DNA from: Halohasta litchfieldiae
GTDB lineage: Archaea > Halobacteriota > Halobacteria > Halobacteriales > Haloferacaceae
DNA length: 64,000 nt
NCBI RefSeq assembly: GCF_002788215.1
Contig: NZ_CP024845.1
Location: 1,364,001-1,428,000, forward strand
Direction of reading: 5' to 3'
In this document: piece after piece, positions 33,998 through 43,646 of the stretch
How the letters are laid out: every line of letters starts with the position of its first letter
Numbering within the stretch: the stretch's first letter is position 1
Position numbers and translations under genes: made by a program
The notes under the pieces: generated by a model
Told to the model about the DNA's origin: nothing
Database searches by the model: none
The model's input: only the letters and a program-made list of their open reading frames with translations

Positions 33998-34396
33998 TTA
34001 GGCTGGTGGGAAGTAGACGCTCTGTTCACCAGCTAGCTCTTCGAGATGGTTCCGGTGTCGGTGCGCAAAATAACAGTCGTAACTGCAGTACCCACAGAGA
34101 TCCCCGGTATCGTACTCAGCCACGTAGGGTCCACGTTCGGTCGACCAGACGTTCATACTGCACTCAGAACACGCTGGGCACTCGATATCGCTCGGAGAGG
34201 TCCCACGATACGCATACTCGACACCGACATCCTGGAGCGTCGACTCGGGCCAGACGCCGTGTGCCTGCCAGAACTCTCGAACCTTCCCAAGACTGTGCCG
34301 TACGGTTTTCCGAACCGTCACGTGATCGGAATCACGACCACTGTCGTCCCAGCCACGATCGGTCCAGAACTCACCAAATTGAGCTCCTCGATGCAA
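33998..34396 (-). CDS. Zinc-ribbon-like hypothetical protein
   Basis: 132 aa with several Cys pairs: ECPACSEC, then LCGYCSYDCYFAHRHRNH. The front (WTDRGWDDSGRD, TVRKTVRHSLGKVREFW) looks like a short DNA-binding or adaptor segment. The only start is TTG at 34396; the in-frame sequence upstream (LDWNGLHRGAQF) looks coding up to a TGA, so the true N-terminus may be lost at the junction with the translocase gene. Confidence 0.55.
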   Translation of the reverse strand: MHRGAQFGEFWTDRGWDDSGRDSDHVTVRKTVRHSLGKVREFWQAHGVWPESTLQDVGVEYAYRGTSPSDIECPACSECSMNVWSTERGPYVAEYDTGDLCGYCSYDCYFAHRHRNHLEELAGEQSVYFPPA

Positions 34397-36004
34397 GCCG
34401 TTCCAGTCAAGAGTACATCCAGATCACACCATCACGGGAGGAAGTAAATTCTGAAACGGTCAACCACCAACTCTACGGCCTCCATGAATATGGTCGAGGA
34501 AGGAAACTCCCACTCGATATGGAACTCCATATTGAGAGTATCGAGGGAGTTTCCAACTTCGAGTTGATCATCTACAAACCAGCTGGAGAACCCCAATTCC
34601 AATTCCTCATCGGCCCTGGAGAAAGGGGAGACGCCAACTGTGACAAACTAGAGAGTACAACACGCTCCCAGTATCCAGACGGATACAAATTCGACCGCAA
34701 GCACTTCGATATAACCGATGTGTTCGATGACGTTCCACACATGGTTCGCTACGAAGGAATTGAAGAACGCCGTAAAGACTGGATGACTACCCTCACAACA
34801 TACGACACTGAGGAAACTGACCGCTCCCCAATCTCAAACCTGCTTGAAACAGTCATCCAAGACGACGGCGCAGTACTCTTCCAACTCATCTTCGAGCCAA
34901 GAAGTAACTGGGCAGCAAAGGCAGAAAGACAAAAAGGAATCCTCAAACAAGGTTGCCACACCCAAGGAGGACTCATTCTGCGTACTGTCATGGATGCTGT
35001 CCTAGGCGTATCCGACGAAGAAAAACAAGAACGCCACCGAGGAGAAACACCAGAAGACGTTGGTGGAACAATCCACGATTCACAGACTAGTGGCAGACGA
35101 TCTGGCACAAGTAGAATGGGTCAAATCGACCTGAAAGACCCATCTCACACTTACAATGTGAGTATGAGAATAGCAGCCGAAAACCAAGCTGTCGCAACCA
35201 ATGTCGAAGACTCTCTGAACAACCTCAGTGGTCAGTTCTACCAGATCGATGGGAACTACCTAGAACGGAACGAAAATGAATACAAGCGGATGCTGAACCA
35301 CGGGATCACCTACCCTAACGGATACGAGATGGTGTCCCGTCGCAAGCCGATCCTCGTCTGTAACATTAACGAGCTTGCCAACTTCATTACCGTTCCTTCA
35401 ATTGATTCCTTACCAAAAGCCAGCCGTGGTGGTACTGGTGGGATGCCCAAAGCTCAGTCCCCACTAACATCCCCTAATGAAGAGGTGTTCAAAGAGTTCA
35501 GTGGTGGCATGACAATCGGAAGAGCAGTAACAGAACTTCGAGATCAAGAGGGTGAAGACAAAGACGTAATCAGTGCAATCGAAAGCAAAAAAGAATGGTT
35601 CGACACCCTCTCTCGAAGGGATGCAATTGGACTCTCTGGACCAGATCTAAGACACCACTACCTACGAGCTGCAACAACTGGTAGTGGTAAGTCCGTCGCG
35701 ACTATGAACGACATGCTGACTTCATACAAGGACCTCAAAGGACCGACAATGCTGATCGATCCAAAGGGAGGTGATATGTGTGAAAACTATTTGCGTTGTC
35801 ACAGAACCCTGTTCGGTGATCTCGACGATGTGGAATACATGAAGATCCCTGAGAAAGATGGGATGATTCCCGGTATGCCGTTCTTCGATCTCCGACCATT
35901 GATCGAAGGTGCAGGCAGGACCAGAGAAACTGCTGTCCAAGACATCATCGATCACTACTTCCAGCTTCTCCGATTCGTCCTTGGAGAAGATACAGTACAA
36001 CAGA
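34397..36004 (+). pseudogene. DNA translocase ATPase (VirD4/FtsK-HerA type), truncated
   Basis: Coding begins near SRSSQEYIQITPSREEV (34400-34445) without a clear start codon; the first in-frame Met is at about 34519. The middle is unknown (DMELHIESIEGVSNFELIIY); the ATPase part starts HHYLRAATTGSGKSVATM (Walker A) and contains MLIDPKGGDM. The frame then breaks at an ISH11-like element after GEDTVQQ. The Walker B and C-terminal half are absent on the far side, so the gene is dead. Such ATPases pump DNA in haloarchaeal plasmid transfer or virus loci. Confidence 0.75.
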
Positions 36005-37072
36005 GGGTGTCATAGAAAGCGTCACACACGAAGACGCAGGATGTTGGAACTGTGTCTACGAGCGCCAGCATCCTGCAAGAGGAGACTTCTATCGACGAGT
36101 TCTTCAATGTAATGGCGACCGAGACGCTCGCGTTGTTCGAGCATCTTGAGTTCGACTTTCTCGAAGAATTCGATGTGTTCGCCCCCGCTCGCCGGGGGCG
36201 AACACGAGATCATCACCCACCAGCACTCTTCCGAGCGTTCCTGCACTGCTACTACAAGAACGTCTACGGCATCCGTCCAGTCACGCGAGAACTCCAGAAC
36301 ACGGTCGTCTGGCTCAGCTGTGGCTTCGATCGACCGCCGTCGAGAGACGCGGTCGATCGCTTCCTCACCGACCTCGAACACGTCGTCGACGAGGTCTTCG
36401 ACCGCCTCGTCGAGCAGGCCGCCTGCCGCGGCCTGCTCGACTTGACCTACTCCATCGATTCCACCGACGTGAGGACGATGCCCGCCGACCAAGACGCGTC
36501 GAAAGGCTACGATCCAACCGCCGAAGAGTACTACCACGGCTACGGCTGTACGATCGTCTCGACCGGGCAAAAGATCCCGATTGCCGCGGAGTTCACCGAG
36601 AGCAAGCAAGCGCCAGAGGAGACGGCGATGCGCGTCACGTGTGACGCGCTCGCCGTCGAGAAACCGATCTGGATGCTTGGAGACAGCGCCTACGACACGC
36701 TCGGCTGGCACGACCACCTGCTGGCCGCAGGGGTCGTGCCAGTCGCTCCGTACAACGCACGAAACACCGACGATCCGAAAGACATCGAGTACAGGGTCGA
36801 AGCCCGCATCGACGAACACAGCGAGGACGTTCAGCTGAAGCAATCGACGCTAGACGAGACGTACAACCGCCGGAGTGGAGTCGAACGAACCAACGACGCC
36901 GTCAAGGACTGCGGCCTCGGGCACGTTCGCGCCCGAGGCCGCGTCCACGCACGAGCACAAGTGTTCCTCGCGCTGTGCCTTCGTCTCGTTATTGCGATCA
37001 CCAACGACGAACGCGGAGACAATCCAGGAAGCACCGTCATCACGCTATGAGAACTATTCTATGACACCCTCT
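36003..37072 (+). mobile_element. IS5-family (ISH11-like) insertion sequence
   Basis: About 1070 bp with matching ends GAGGGTGTCATAGAA at 36003 and its complement ending at 37072. Length and transposase resemble ISH11. No clean target duplication: the flanks CAACA and ACAGTATT differ, and the translocase gene on the left has no continuation on the right, so a deletion accompanied or followed insertion. Confidence 0.8.
36052..37050 (+). CDS. Transposase, ISH11-like
   Basis: 332 aa from GTG 36052 (ATG 36112 is an alternative). DDE residues: YSIDSTDVRTMP (first Asp), MLGDSAYDTLGW (second Asp), RRSGVERTNDAVKD (Glu). Complete frame, probably functional. Family name given from overall resemblance; the sub-group is not certain. 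Confidence 0.85.
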   Translation: MSTSASILQEETSIDEFFNVMATETLALFEHLEFDFLEEFDVFAPARRGRTRDHHPPALFRAFLHCYYKNVYGIRPVTRELQNTVVWLSCGFDRPPSRDAVDRFLTDLEHVVDEVFDRLVEQAACRGLLDLTYSIDSTDVRTMPADQDASKGYDPTAEEYYHGYGCTIVSTGQKIPIAAEFTESKQAPEETAMRVTCDALAVEKPIWMLGDSAYDTLGWHDHLLAAGVVPVAPYNARNTDDPKDIEYRVEARIDEHSEDVQLKQSTLDETYNRRSGVERTNDAVKDCGLGHVRARGRVHARAQVFLALCLRLVIAITNDERGDNPGSTVITL

Positions 37073-37104
37073 ACAGTATTAGTTACTCGAATAGTACTGA
37101 GAAA

Positions 37105-38835
37105 TCATTTACCACCCAACAAGTCTTCTTCTCCGCTTGATTCACCGCCACCCATATCAGCGGTTTCTGAACGTGTCGGCTGTTGCTGAAGTTGTTGATG
37201 AGCCGTTCGCCATTTTTCAGTCGACGGGATACTGCCTGCGCCGTGCTCAGTATGTCGATTTCGAACTTGAATCAATACTGGAGTATTCATCGAATCCCCA
37301 GATACTACTGCTTGTCCAGGTGTTAACCCTGGCAACTCACGCAGAACATCTTCACCAGCGGCCTCAACGCTATTCTTAATGGCATCTTGATCAGTTGGGT
37401 TCTGGATCTTCATCGTCACTTGCGTACCGCACTGCGAAAGCACATCCTGATCGATTTTTGATGGCCGCTGGCTAATAATTCCGAGTCCGAATCCGAACTT
37501 TCGACCTTCAGACGTAATTGTCCGCATAATACCGAGAGATGGTGCATCTCCTGTCGCGGGTGCGAACCGGTGTCCTTCTTCGAATAACGAGAACAGAGGA
37601 AAATCAATGATTTCACCATCATAGTCAGGATCATCTCCGCGTTGACGGACTGCAGCTAGGCGGGCTTCGTACAACCGACGAAGGAGTACAGTGGCAATCA
37701 TTTGCTGGTCTCGTCGACCGAGTGTATCCATCTGCAAAACCGTACATCGACCAGGAGCCACCAATTCATTGAGCGCAACGTTTGCATCTCTTGTGAACAA
37801 GTCGTTGCGTTGGATCGAGCGCCGAAGGCGCCATTCTAATGCACCAACACTCGCATCGTCGTCATCATAACGATCCCGCATTGCATCCATTAATTCGTTG
37901 ACTCCCCACGTCCGGGAATCCGACTGCTGCATTGCACGCCATCCACCAGCAAGACGCTCTTGCATCCGATCACTAGGATCATCGAGTACAGCCATTACAT
38001 CATCAACACTGAGTTCTGAAATCCGGATTCGAAGATTTTCTGGATTAAAGTACTGTACTTCAGGCCGGTATCCGTCTTCACCCTCAAACACCTCCTCTCC
38101 TCGCATCTCGGATAGTGTATCGTACTCTCCATGTGGATCGAACACTAACAGTGATGCACGGATATCCGGCATCATCATTTCTTCCATGAGGACACCTGCG
38201 GTGTACGATTTACCGGACCCAGTGGAGGCAAGGATGGCTAAGTGTGTCGCAGCGAACTCGTCAATTGGTACATGCACGTTCACTGCATTGGTTTCACGGT
38301 TGAGTAACCATCCCATGTGAGCCAACCCATTACGCTCTGTCACGTCGACGGAACTCACATCAACCTCACCAGTGTTGGTAAGGGCGTCCTCACGACCAAT
38401 ACCGAGGTTCGGTAGAACAGCTTCTAACAGCGCATCAGAAGCGGTCCGGAGTTGCGTCCCTGGTCGTGGGAGCTGCCGAGGATTAGAGAACGTCTGCATC
38501 TGTGTGTCATAGAACCCGATTACGGTGGCTTCGAGACGGTAGAGGTCGATATCATCCGTGGGAACACCGAGAGTCCCAGCGACTGTTTCTGGAGCAATAC
38601 TCGGGTCTGCCATGAACGTTTCAGGAAGCCCTCTTGCTTGCTCTCGGTTCGTAACCCGGGCAAGTACATCTTGAGCAGTTCCCTCCACAGTAATTGAGTA
38701 GGTTATGAACTCACCAGTCTTTACAGCTTGCTCATCAGGGGTAACAATGAAGAACTCATTTGGTCCGTCTCCAGGAGCGGCAACAGTCCCGACAAGAGCC
38801 TCATCAGCCGACGTGGAATTTTGTGGAGGACTCAT
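37105..38835 (-). CDS. herA: HerA-family DNA translocase
   Basis: 576-aa hexameric ATPase that drives DNA-end processing with NurA. An N-terminal HAS-like beta region (AAPGDGPNEFFIVTP, GEFITYSITV) is followed by the motor: LAILASTGSGKSYTAGV (Walker A, about residue 205), LLVFDPHGEYD, FPLFSLFEEGHRFAPA (Walker B with DE replaced by EE) and the HerA signature GLGIISQRPSKIDQDVLSQC. The acidic, Gln-rich tail is disordered. Last gene of the argonaute operon, overlapping the previous gene by ATGA. Confidence 0.93.
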   Translation of the reverse strand: MSPPQNSTSADEALVGTVAAPGDGPNEFFIVTPDEQAVKTGEFITYSITVEGTAQDVLARVTNREQARGLPETFMADPSIAPETVAGTLGVPTDDIDLYRLEATVIGFYDTQMQTFSNPRQLPRPGTQLRTASDALLEAVLPNLGIGREDALTNTGEVDVSSVDVTERNGLAHMGWLLNRETNAVNVHVPIDEFAATHLAILASTGSGKSYTAGVLMEEMMMPDIRASLLVFDPHGEYDTLSEMRGEEVFEGEDGYRPEVQYFNPENLRIRISELSVDDVMAVLDDPSDRMQERLAGGWRAMQQSDSRTWGVNELMDAMRDRYDDDDASVGALEWRLRRSIQRNDLFTRDANVALNELVAPGRCTVLQMDTLGRRDQQMIATVLLRRLYEARLAAVRQRGDDPDYDGEIIDFPLFSLFEEGHRFAPATGDAPSLGIMRTITSEGRKFGFGLGIISQRPSKIDQDVLSQCGTQVTMKIQNPTDQDAIKNSVEAAGEDVLRELPGLTPGQAVVSGDSMNTPVLIQVRNRHTEHGAGSIPSTEKWRTAHQQLQQQPTRSETADMGGGESSGEEDLLGGK

Positions 38836-39500
38836 CGCATCACCCCTCTATCGACTGACGACTGCCAACGAACGTCTTTCTCGATGATATCAAGTAATCG
38901 TTGGTGTTCTTCAGCAGGGAATAACTGGCTGAGACGCTCAACCAATGTGAGCGTTACTTCCGCACCAAGTGGACCTGCAACGTCGAGTAGCCGTTCCATA
39001 TACGCGAGTTGGATTCCGCCATCAGTAGTTGTGTGAAACGCACGAATCACGCCATCTGGACATCGTTCGACGATATCTTCGACAGCAAGAGTCCAGCGGG
39101 GCATCTGATGATCTGGTTCCTCAATTGTACCGCCATCTGTGATTTTTGCAGTGCCAAGGAGTGCGACACCCGCGAGCTTTGTCCGCTCTTCGACGTACCC
39201 TGGTGTGAACTGTGGTTGGTCTTGCTGAGCGAGACGCGGACCCGACCGGCCCTGATCAGGATCAACAAGTCGAGTATCGTAAATGACGCCCATTACGATG
39301 TACTCCGTCTCCTGAATCGTTTTCTTAATAAACACGGGCTGGCCGAACCCACATTCATCCGGCGCAGGCGCTCGCTCCCGGTCGGTCTTGTTGTAAATCT
39401 CGACCGTGTAATCCAGATGGCTGTTTGAACTGATGATACTTCCAATGGCGAGACAATCGTCAACCCGCTCGGTTTGGTTGCTTGATGATGTGTTACTCAT
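38832..39500 (-). CDS. HAS-barrel-like HerA partner
   Basis: 222 aa preceding herA with ATGA overlap at both ends. It begins with a beta-rich domain (CLAIGSIISSNSHLDYTVEI, PVFIKKTIQETEYIVMGVIY) resembling the HAS-barrel found at the N-terminus of HerA and ATP synthases, then helical residues (LLDVAGPLGAEVTLTLVERL, LLDIIEKDVRW). It may dock NurA or Argonaute onto the HerA ring. Domain assignment is by pattern and position. Confidence 0.6.
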   Translation of the reverse strand: MSNTSSSNQTERVDDCLAIGSIISSNSHLDYTVEIYNKTDRERAPAPDECGFGQPVFIKKTIQETEYIVMGVIYDTRLVDPDQGRSGPRLAQQDQPQFTPGYVEERTKLAGVALLGTAKITDGGTIEEPDHQMPRWTLAVEDIVERCPDGVIRAFHTTTDGGIQLAYMERLLDVAGPLGAEVTLTLVERLSQLFPAEEHQRLLDIIEKDVRWQSSVDRGVMR

Positions 39501-39667
39501 AAGGTTCGGTAAGGTGTGGAGGTGACGGTTCCATGACCGTAATCAAGTTCTGATTCGTTCTTCGATGCACGAAGGGGAGACACGATGATTTCATTGAGAC
39601 TACGAGCAGACAGGTCTCCACACGGATCTGAATCGATCCCAGTTGAGCCGTGTATGGATAGCTTCAT
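39497..39667 (-). CDS. 56-aa protein between nurA and the HAS gene
   Basis: MKLSIHGSTGIDSDPCGDLS ... SLNEIIVSPLRASKNESELD ... YRTL. Its ATG overlaps the nurA stop by ATGA (39664-39667) and its TGA overlaps the next ATG the same way (39497-39500). Two exact 4-nt couplings on a tiny frame are strong evidence that it is translated. No known domain. It may be a structural peptide or regulator of the HerA-NurA complex. Confidence 0.7.
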   Translation of the reverse strand: MKLSIHGSTGIDSDPCGDLSARSLNEIIVSPLRASKNESELDYGHGTVTSTPYRTL

Positions 39668-40935
39668 CGACGACGCAGCTCCTTGCTGAGTGCTTTTGCA
39701 TCCCATTCCAGTGGGATGTCATTTTCCTCTGCCCATCCCTGAAGTAGGCGAAGAAACTGTTGCCGGTCACGCTGATCAAGAACAGCGTCAGTATCTGCTT
39801 GCTGAAGTATCTCCGGATACCCTCGACCGACCCCGGCTTCAGCACGCACCGCATCCAATGTGTATTCGTACAAACTCTCGTATCCAGATGGAGCGTCTGC
39901 ATCCAGTAACCACCCTGGGAACTCCAATCGATCAAGACCCGCACCAGGCGGGACTTTCAGGTACGAAAAATAAATCTCATTGGCGAAGTCATACTTCACA
40001 CCACGGTACGTCGTCGTGAGAGCGTCGACACTTCCATCACGACGGCACAGGAATGGTACGGTCGAATCACCCCATGGACTCATCATCCCGGCCAACACGC
40101 GGGCATCAGGAATCGTTCGGTCGGCCCCGAACTCGTCTTGGAGGAGTAACCGCGTCATTTTCGCTAATTCCACGGCATTCGTCCCAGCCACATAGCCGAC
40201 TAGCGGTATTTGATGGTGTTGACTCGCTGCAATGAGTTGACTGATAGACGCAAGGTACCGATCTCGGACTGCCGGACGTTCTGGGTTGGCAAACGATACG
40301 ATAAGCGGCCCATCATAGAGAACGACTGGTCGACGCTCCAGTGTACTATTTTTATACTGCTCTGCTAAGTCTTCGATTTTGTCGACCAGCAAGTTTGCCT
40401 CGTGTTCATATCGTTCAAGCCCGACTAGCGAGCCATCAACGAATCGGTACTCGTCACCGCCAGCCTCGCCACCTGACCGAGTGACTTCCATCGGACCAAG
40501 CAGCTTCCCTTTCCTGTCTCGTTCAAGTTTTCCTTCTGGTGAATGATGATTCAAACACCAAGCCGCTTGCACGTACGCCAACGGAATATTGAACTGCTTC
40601 GTCGGCGGAATCTCAGACCCATCAACAGCAAGCATCGGCACATCCATCAGGAGCTTCCGAGCCCAATCGTTAACGGCCTCATGAGTCTCCCACTCATCTG
40701 ATTCGTCGTGACGAATTATGAGTGAGTCTGCACTGTCAAGTGCCTCAGTTGGAAGCGCACCAGGATAGGAGGCCGTCGACAGTGCACGCCGAATCTCGCT
40801 GGCACCGATTTCAGGAAGTCGACGGAAAGCATTCTGATACCGTTCAACCAGGTCATCATCATCCTCTAAGTATGACTTGATCGTCTCAACGTTATCATCG
40901 AGTGCCGTTGCAACTTCCAGCTTATCGAACGGCAT
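39664..40935 (-). CDS. nurA: NurA nuclease
   Basis: 423-aa 5'-3' nuclease of the RNase H-like NurA family, which works with HerA and Mre11-Rad50 in DNA-end resection. The catalytic DGS motif is LAVDGSEIPP near residue 102; the second acidic strand is VVLYDGPLIV and the C-terminal acidic positions include GWLLDADAPSGYES. Start overlaps the rad50 stop as TAATG. Longer than thermophilic NurA (about 340 aa) because of acidic insertions. Confidence 0.88.
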   Translation of the reverse strand: MPFDKLEVATALDDNVETIKSYLEDDDDLVERYQNAFRRLPEIGASEIRRALSTASYPGALPTEALDSADSLIIRHDESDEWETHEAVNDWARKLLMDVPMLAVDGSEIPPTKQFNIPLAYVQAAWCLNHHSPEGKLERDRKGKLLGPMEVTRSGGEAGGDEYRFVDGSLVGLERYEHEANLLVDKIEDLAEQYKNSTLERRPVVLYDGPLIVSFANPERPAVRDRYLASISQLIAASQHHQIPLVGYVAGTNAVELAKMTRLLLQDEFGADRTIPDARVLAGMMSPWGDSTVPFLCRRDGSVDALTTTYRGVKYDFANEIYFSYLKVPPGAGLDRLEFPGWLLDADAPSGYESLYEYTLDAVRAEAGVGRGYPEILQQADTDAVLDQRDRQQFLRLLQGWAEENDIPLEWDAKALSKELRRR

Positions 40936-43646
40936 TAGTCACTCATCACTTCCGAGGTCTGGCTGGTTTTCTCGATAGTGATGCTGTAATCAGTCATCGA
41001 ATCAAATGTCGAATCGTGGCTGATGACTGTGAGTTGCTCGAACGCATCGAGTCTGTTGAGTTGCCCGACAAGGTTCGCTTTCTTATCTTGATCGAGGTTT
41101 GCGGTCGGCTCATCAAGGAACGCAATTCCGAGACCAGAGATCTGTTCCAGTATAGCCAGTCGAACCGCTAGCGCAGCAGCCATCTTTTCACCGCCTGACA
41201 GCGTCGAGAACGATTTCTGAACATCAGCATCAGTAACGACGATATCATAGTCGGATGTCCATTCGAGCTGTTCGGCTTTTTCGCCCCGAATTGACCGGAA
41301 GATAGCATCTGCTCGTTTCCCGATACGATCTGTGATGACATTCCGCATTTTCGGTCCCGCAGCACGGACGTTATCGCGCACCCATGAAGCGAATTTCTGG
41401 TCGGCAGCAAGTTCACGCAGCCGTTCAAACTCTTGTTTTCTCTCCTCTAACTTGCCTTCTAATTTCTCAACCGTCGCAGAAACGTTCTCAAGTGTTTTCT
41501 CTTTCTCCGACCGTTGACCCGAGAGCGTGTTGATCTGCTTGTTGTAATCCGCAATCTGCTCACCGAGCGTCTCATACTCGTCAGTGTCAAACGCTTCATT
41601 CTCAGCCTCTAGCTTGTCAGAGAGGTCTTCACCCTCGTCGTTGAGCGACTCAAGTGTCTCCTCAATCTCCGCTACGGCTGCTTGGCGTTCCTCCAGCTTT
41701 TCAGCAGCCTGTTTATTCCGTTCAAACTGTTGGTAGGCCTCTTCGGTTTCACTGAGCGTTTCTTTTACTGCTTCAAGCTCGTCTTCGACATCACCGAACT
41801 CATCAATCTCTTCGTCTAACCGTTCGATTTCTGCGTCTACAGACTCAATCGACTCTTCGACTTCACCAAGTTCACTCGGCGCATCAGCGTACTCATCGAC
41901 TTGGGCCTTCGCTGTGTAGTACGCATCATTCGCATCTTCAAGCGAATCACGCTCTTCTTGCAATCCTGGTAATTCATCAATTGCTTCTCTGAGCGAGACT
42001 ATTCGTTCCCGAGTCTCATTTCGCTCCCCGTTGAGTTCACGAAGGTCATCCTGTAACTCAGAGACTTGGTTCCGACGCATATCAAGCTTCGAAACTCGCT
42101 TTTCGACCTTTTCAGCCTCGGACAACTCTGCCTCTAATTCCGAGATCTCCTGAGCAAGAGCTTCTTGTTGACTCTGTATCTCTTCGATTCGGGCTTCACG
42201 CTCTTCGATGAGATCTGTGCGATGATCTGCCTTCAGCGATTTTCCACAGGTCGGACACGGAGCGTCTACTTCCGCATCTTCAAGCTGCTCAAGTTTCTCC
42301 TTCAGATCGGTTTCTTCCGCATTCAACGATGCAATTTCTGCTTTTATTTCGCCAATTTCCTCACGCAGGTCAGCTGCATCAACAACCTTCGCTGCCTCAG
42401 CCTCAACCTCCTCAATAATTTCAACTTCTTCACGAAGCTCGGTGAGTGTGTCTCTTGCATCAGAATCAAGATCTGAAATCTCACCTTCCAACCGCTCGAC
42501 AGTCTTTTGATCAGCTTCTAATTCAGAAATACGGTCTTCAAGTTCCTCATAGCGGTCCTTTTGAGCCTCGTACTCTTCGAGATTCTCTCGAGCCACCTCG
42601 TGTTTTTTAACCTGCTCTTCGAGTGCTTCTTGCCGGATTTCGAGCTTCCCGAGTTCCGCTTCTTGTTCCTGTTGTTCCGTCCGTAATTTCTCTAACTCAT
42701 CGATCTGTTCCTCAAGTGCTTCCTGCTGAGCCTTCGCATCACGATACTCTTCGTACCCTTCACGAGCCTCTTCGCACTTCCTTTCGGCCTCTCGCGCAGT
42801 TTTGAGCTCAGTTTCTGCTACTTCGAGAGCCGACTCTTTCGCCTCAATCGCTTGTTCGTTCTGCTCGATATCTCCTTCAATCTCTGCAATTCGACCTTCG
42901 ATAGCCTCCAACTCCTCGTATCTGTCTTCGGCCTTTGTAAGCTCGGCTTCTGCTGAAGAAATTTCCGCTGACAACTCGTCAATTTCCGCTTCTAATCGTG
43001 CTCTGTCTTCTCGTTCCTCAGGGAGACTCTGCACTTCCCCCGTGAGCTCACGGATCTCCTCTCGCACCTGTCCGCGTTCGGCTTTAATTTGATCTGGAAC
43101 TCCTTTTAGAGTGCTCCAAGACTCCTCATACGCGTCAATATTCAGTAGCTCATCAAACGTTGACTTCCGTGCTGCCGGTCGCTGTGCGAAATCAGAGAGA
43201 AACCGTGTTTGAGGCACCCCGATACACGACTCCCACAGATTCCCCAACTCATCGCTATCCTTCAGATCAAACCTCGCACAAAGCCACTTCATCAACGCTT
43301 TCTTCGAATCGATATCCTGATCGATCCACTCATCGCGCTCGCCATCATACCGCGCAACACCGTATTTCGAATACCCGGCAGACCGAGTTACACGGTACCT
43401 CTGTAATCCGTCTGCTTCATCCAGTTCGATCGTGACCTCCACAGTCCCTGAAGATGCGCCTTCCCGAACAAACTCCTTATTATTGAACGGAAGCGAATCA
43501 AAAAGCGCAAACCCAATTGCCTCCTGAATCGTCGACTTCCCAGACCCGTTCTTACCGAGAATCGCAGTCACACCCCCACGAAGCGAAATCGTTGTTCTAT
43601 CCTCGTACGACTTGATATTCTCTAATGTAACATCGATAATCTTCAT
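40935..43646 (-). CDS. rad50: Rad50 ATPase
   Basis: 903-aa SMC-like ATPase. Walker A GKNGSGKS at residues 31-38; a long antiparallel coiled coil follows; the zinc-hook CPTC (about residue 461) lies at its apex; the signature LSGGEKMAAALAVRLAI (about residue 815) and Walker B LGIAFLDEPTANLD (about residue 838) close the head. It bridges DNA ends and gates the Mre11 nuclease. Coupled by ATGA to mre11 and by TAATG to nurA. Confidence 0.95.
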   Translation of the reverse strand: MKIIDVTLENIKSYEDRTTISLRGGVTAILGKNGSGKSTIQEAIGFALFDSLPFNNKEFVREGASSGTVEVTIELDEADGLQRYRVTRSAGYSKYGVARYDGERDEWIDQDIDSKKALMKWLCARFDLKDSDELGNLWESCIGVPQTRFLSDFAQRPAARKSTFDELLNIDAYEESWSTLKGVPDQIKAERGQVREEIRELTGEVQSLPEEREDRARLEAEIDELSAEISSAEAELTKAEDRYEELEAIEGRIAEIEGDIEQNEQAIEAKESALEVAETELKTAREAERKCEEAREGYEEYRDAKAQQEALEEQIDELEKLRTEQQEQEAELGKLEIRQEALEEQVKKHEVARENLEEYEAQKDRYEELEDRISELEADQKTVERLEGEISDLDSDARDTLTELREEVEIIEEVEAEAAKVVDAADLREEIGEIKAEIASLNAEETDLKEKLEQLEDAEVDAPCPTCGKSLKADHRTDLIEEREARIEEIQSQQEALAQEISELEAELSEAEKVEKRVSKLDMRRNQVSELQDDLRELNGERNETRERIVSLREAIDELPGLQEERDSLEDANDAYYTAKAQVDEYADAPSELGEVEESIESVDAEIERLDEEIDEFGDVEDELEAVKETLSETEEAYQQFERNKQAAEKLEERQAAVAEIEETLESLNDEGEDLSDKLEAENEAFDTDEYETLGEQIADYNKQINTLSGQRSEKEKTLENVSATVEKLEGKLEERKQEFERLRELAADQKFASWVRDNVRAAGPKMRNVITDRIGKRADAIFRSIRGEKAEQLEWTSDYDIVVTDADVQKSFSTLSGGEKMAAALAVRLAILEQISGLGIAFLDEPTANLDQDKKANLVGQLNRLDAFEQLTVISHDSTFDSMTDYSITIEKTSQTSEVMSD

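Noticed and set aside
33661-34400. N-terminal 245 residues of the long plus-strand frame leading into the DNA translocase
   Set aside because: Antisense to the ArdC-like and zinc-ribbon genes; low-complexity Arg/His/Ser sequence; family-like sequence begins only near 34400.
36022-36843. 273-aa minus-strand ORF
   Set aside because: Exact shadow of the ISH11-like transposase; no domain.
35991-37079. TACAGTA on both sides of the ISH11-like element as a 7-bp target duplication
   Set aside because: On the left it is separated from the terminal repeat by CAACA, which is normal translocase coding sequence; the right copy abuts the repeat. Not a consistent duplication.
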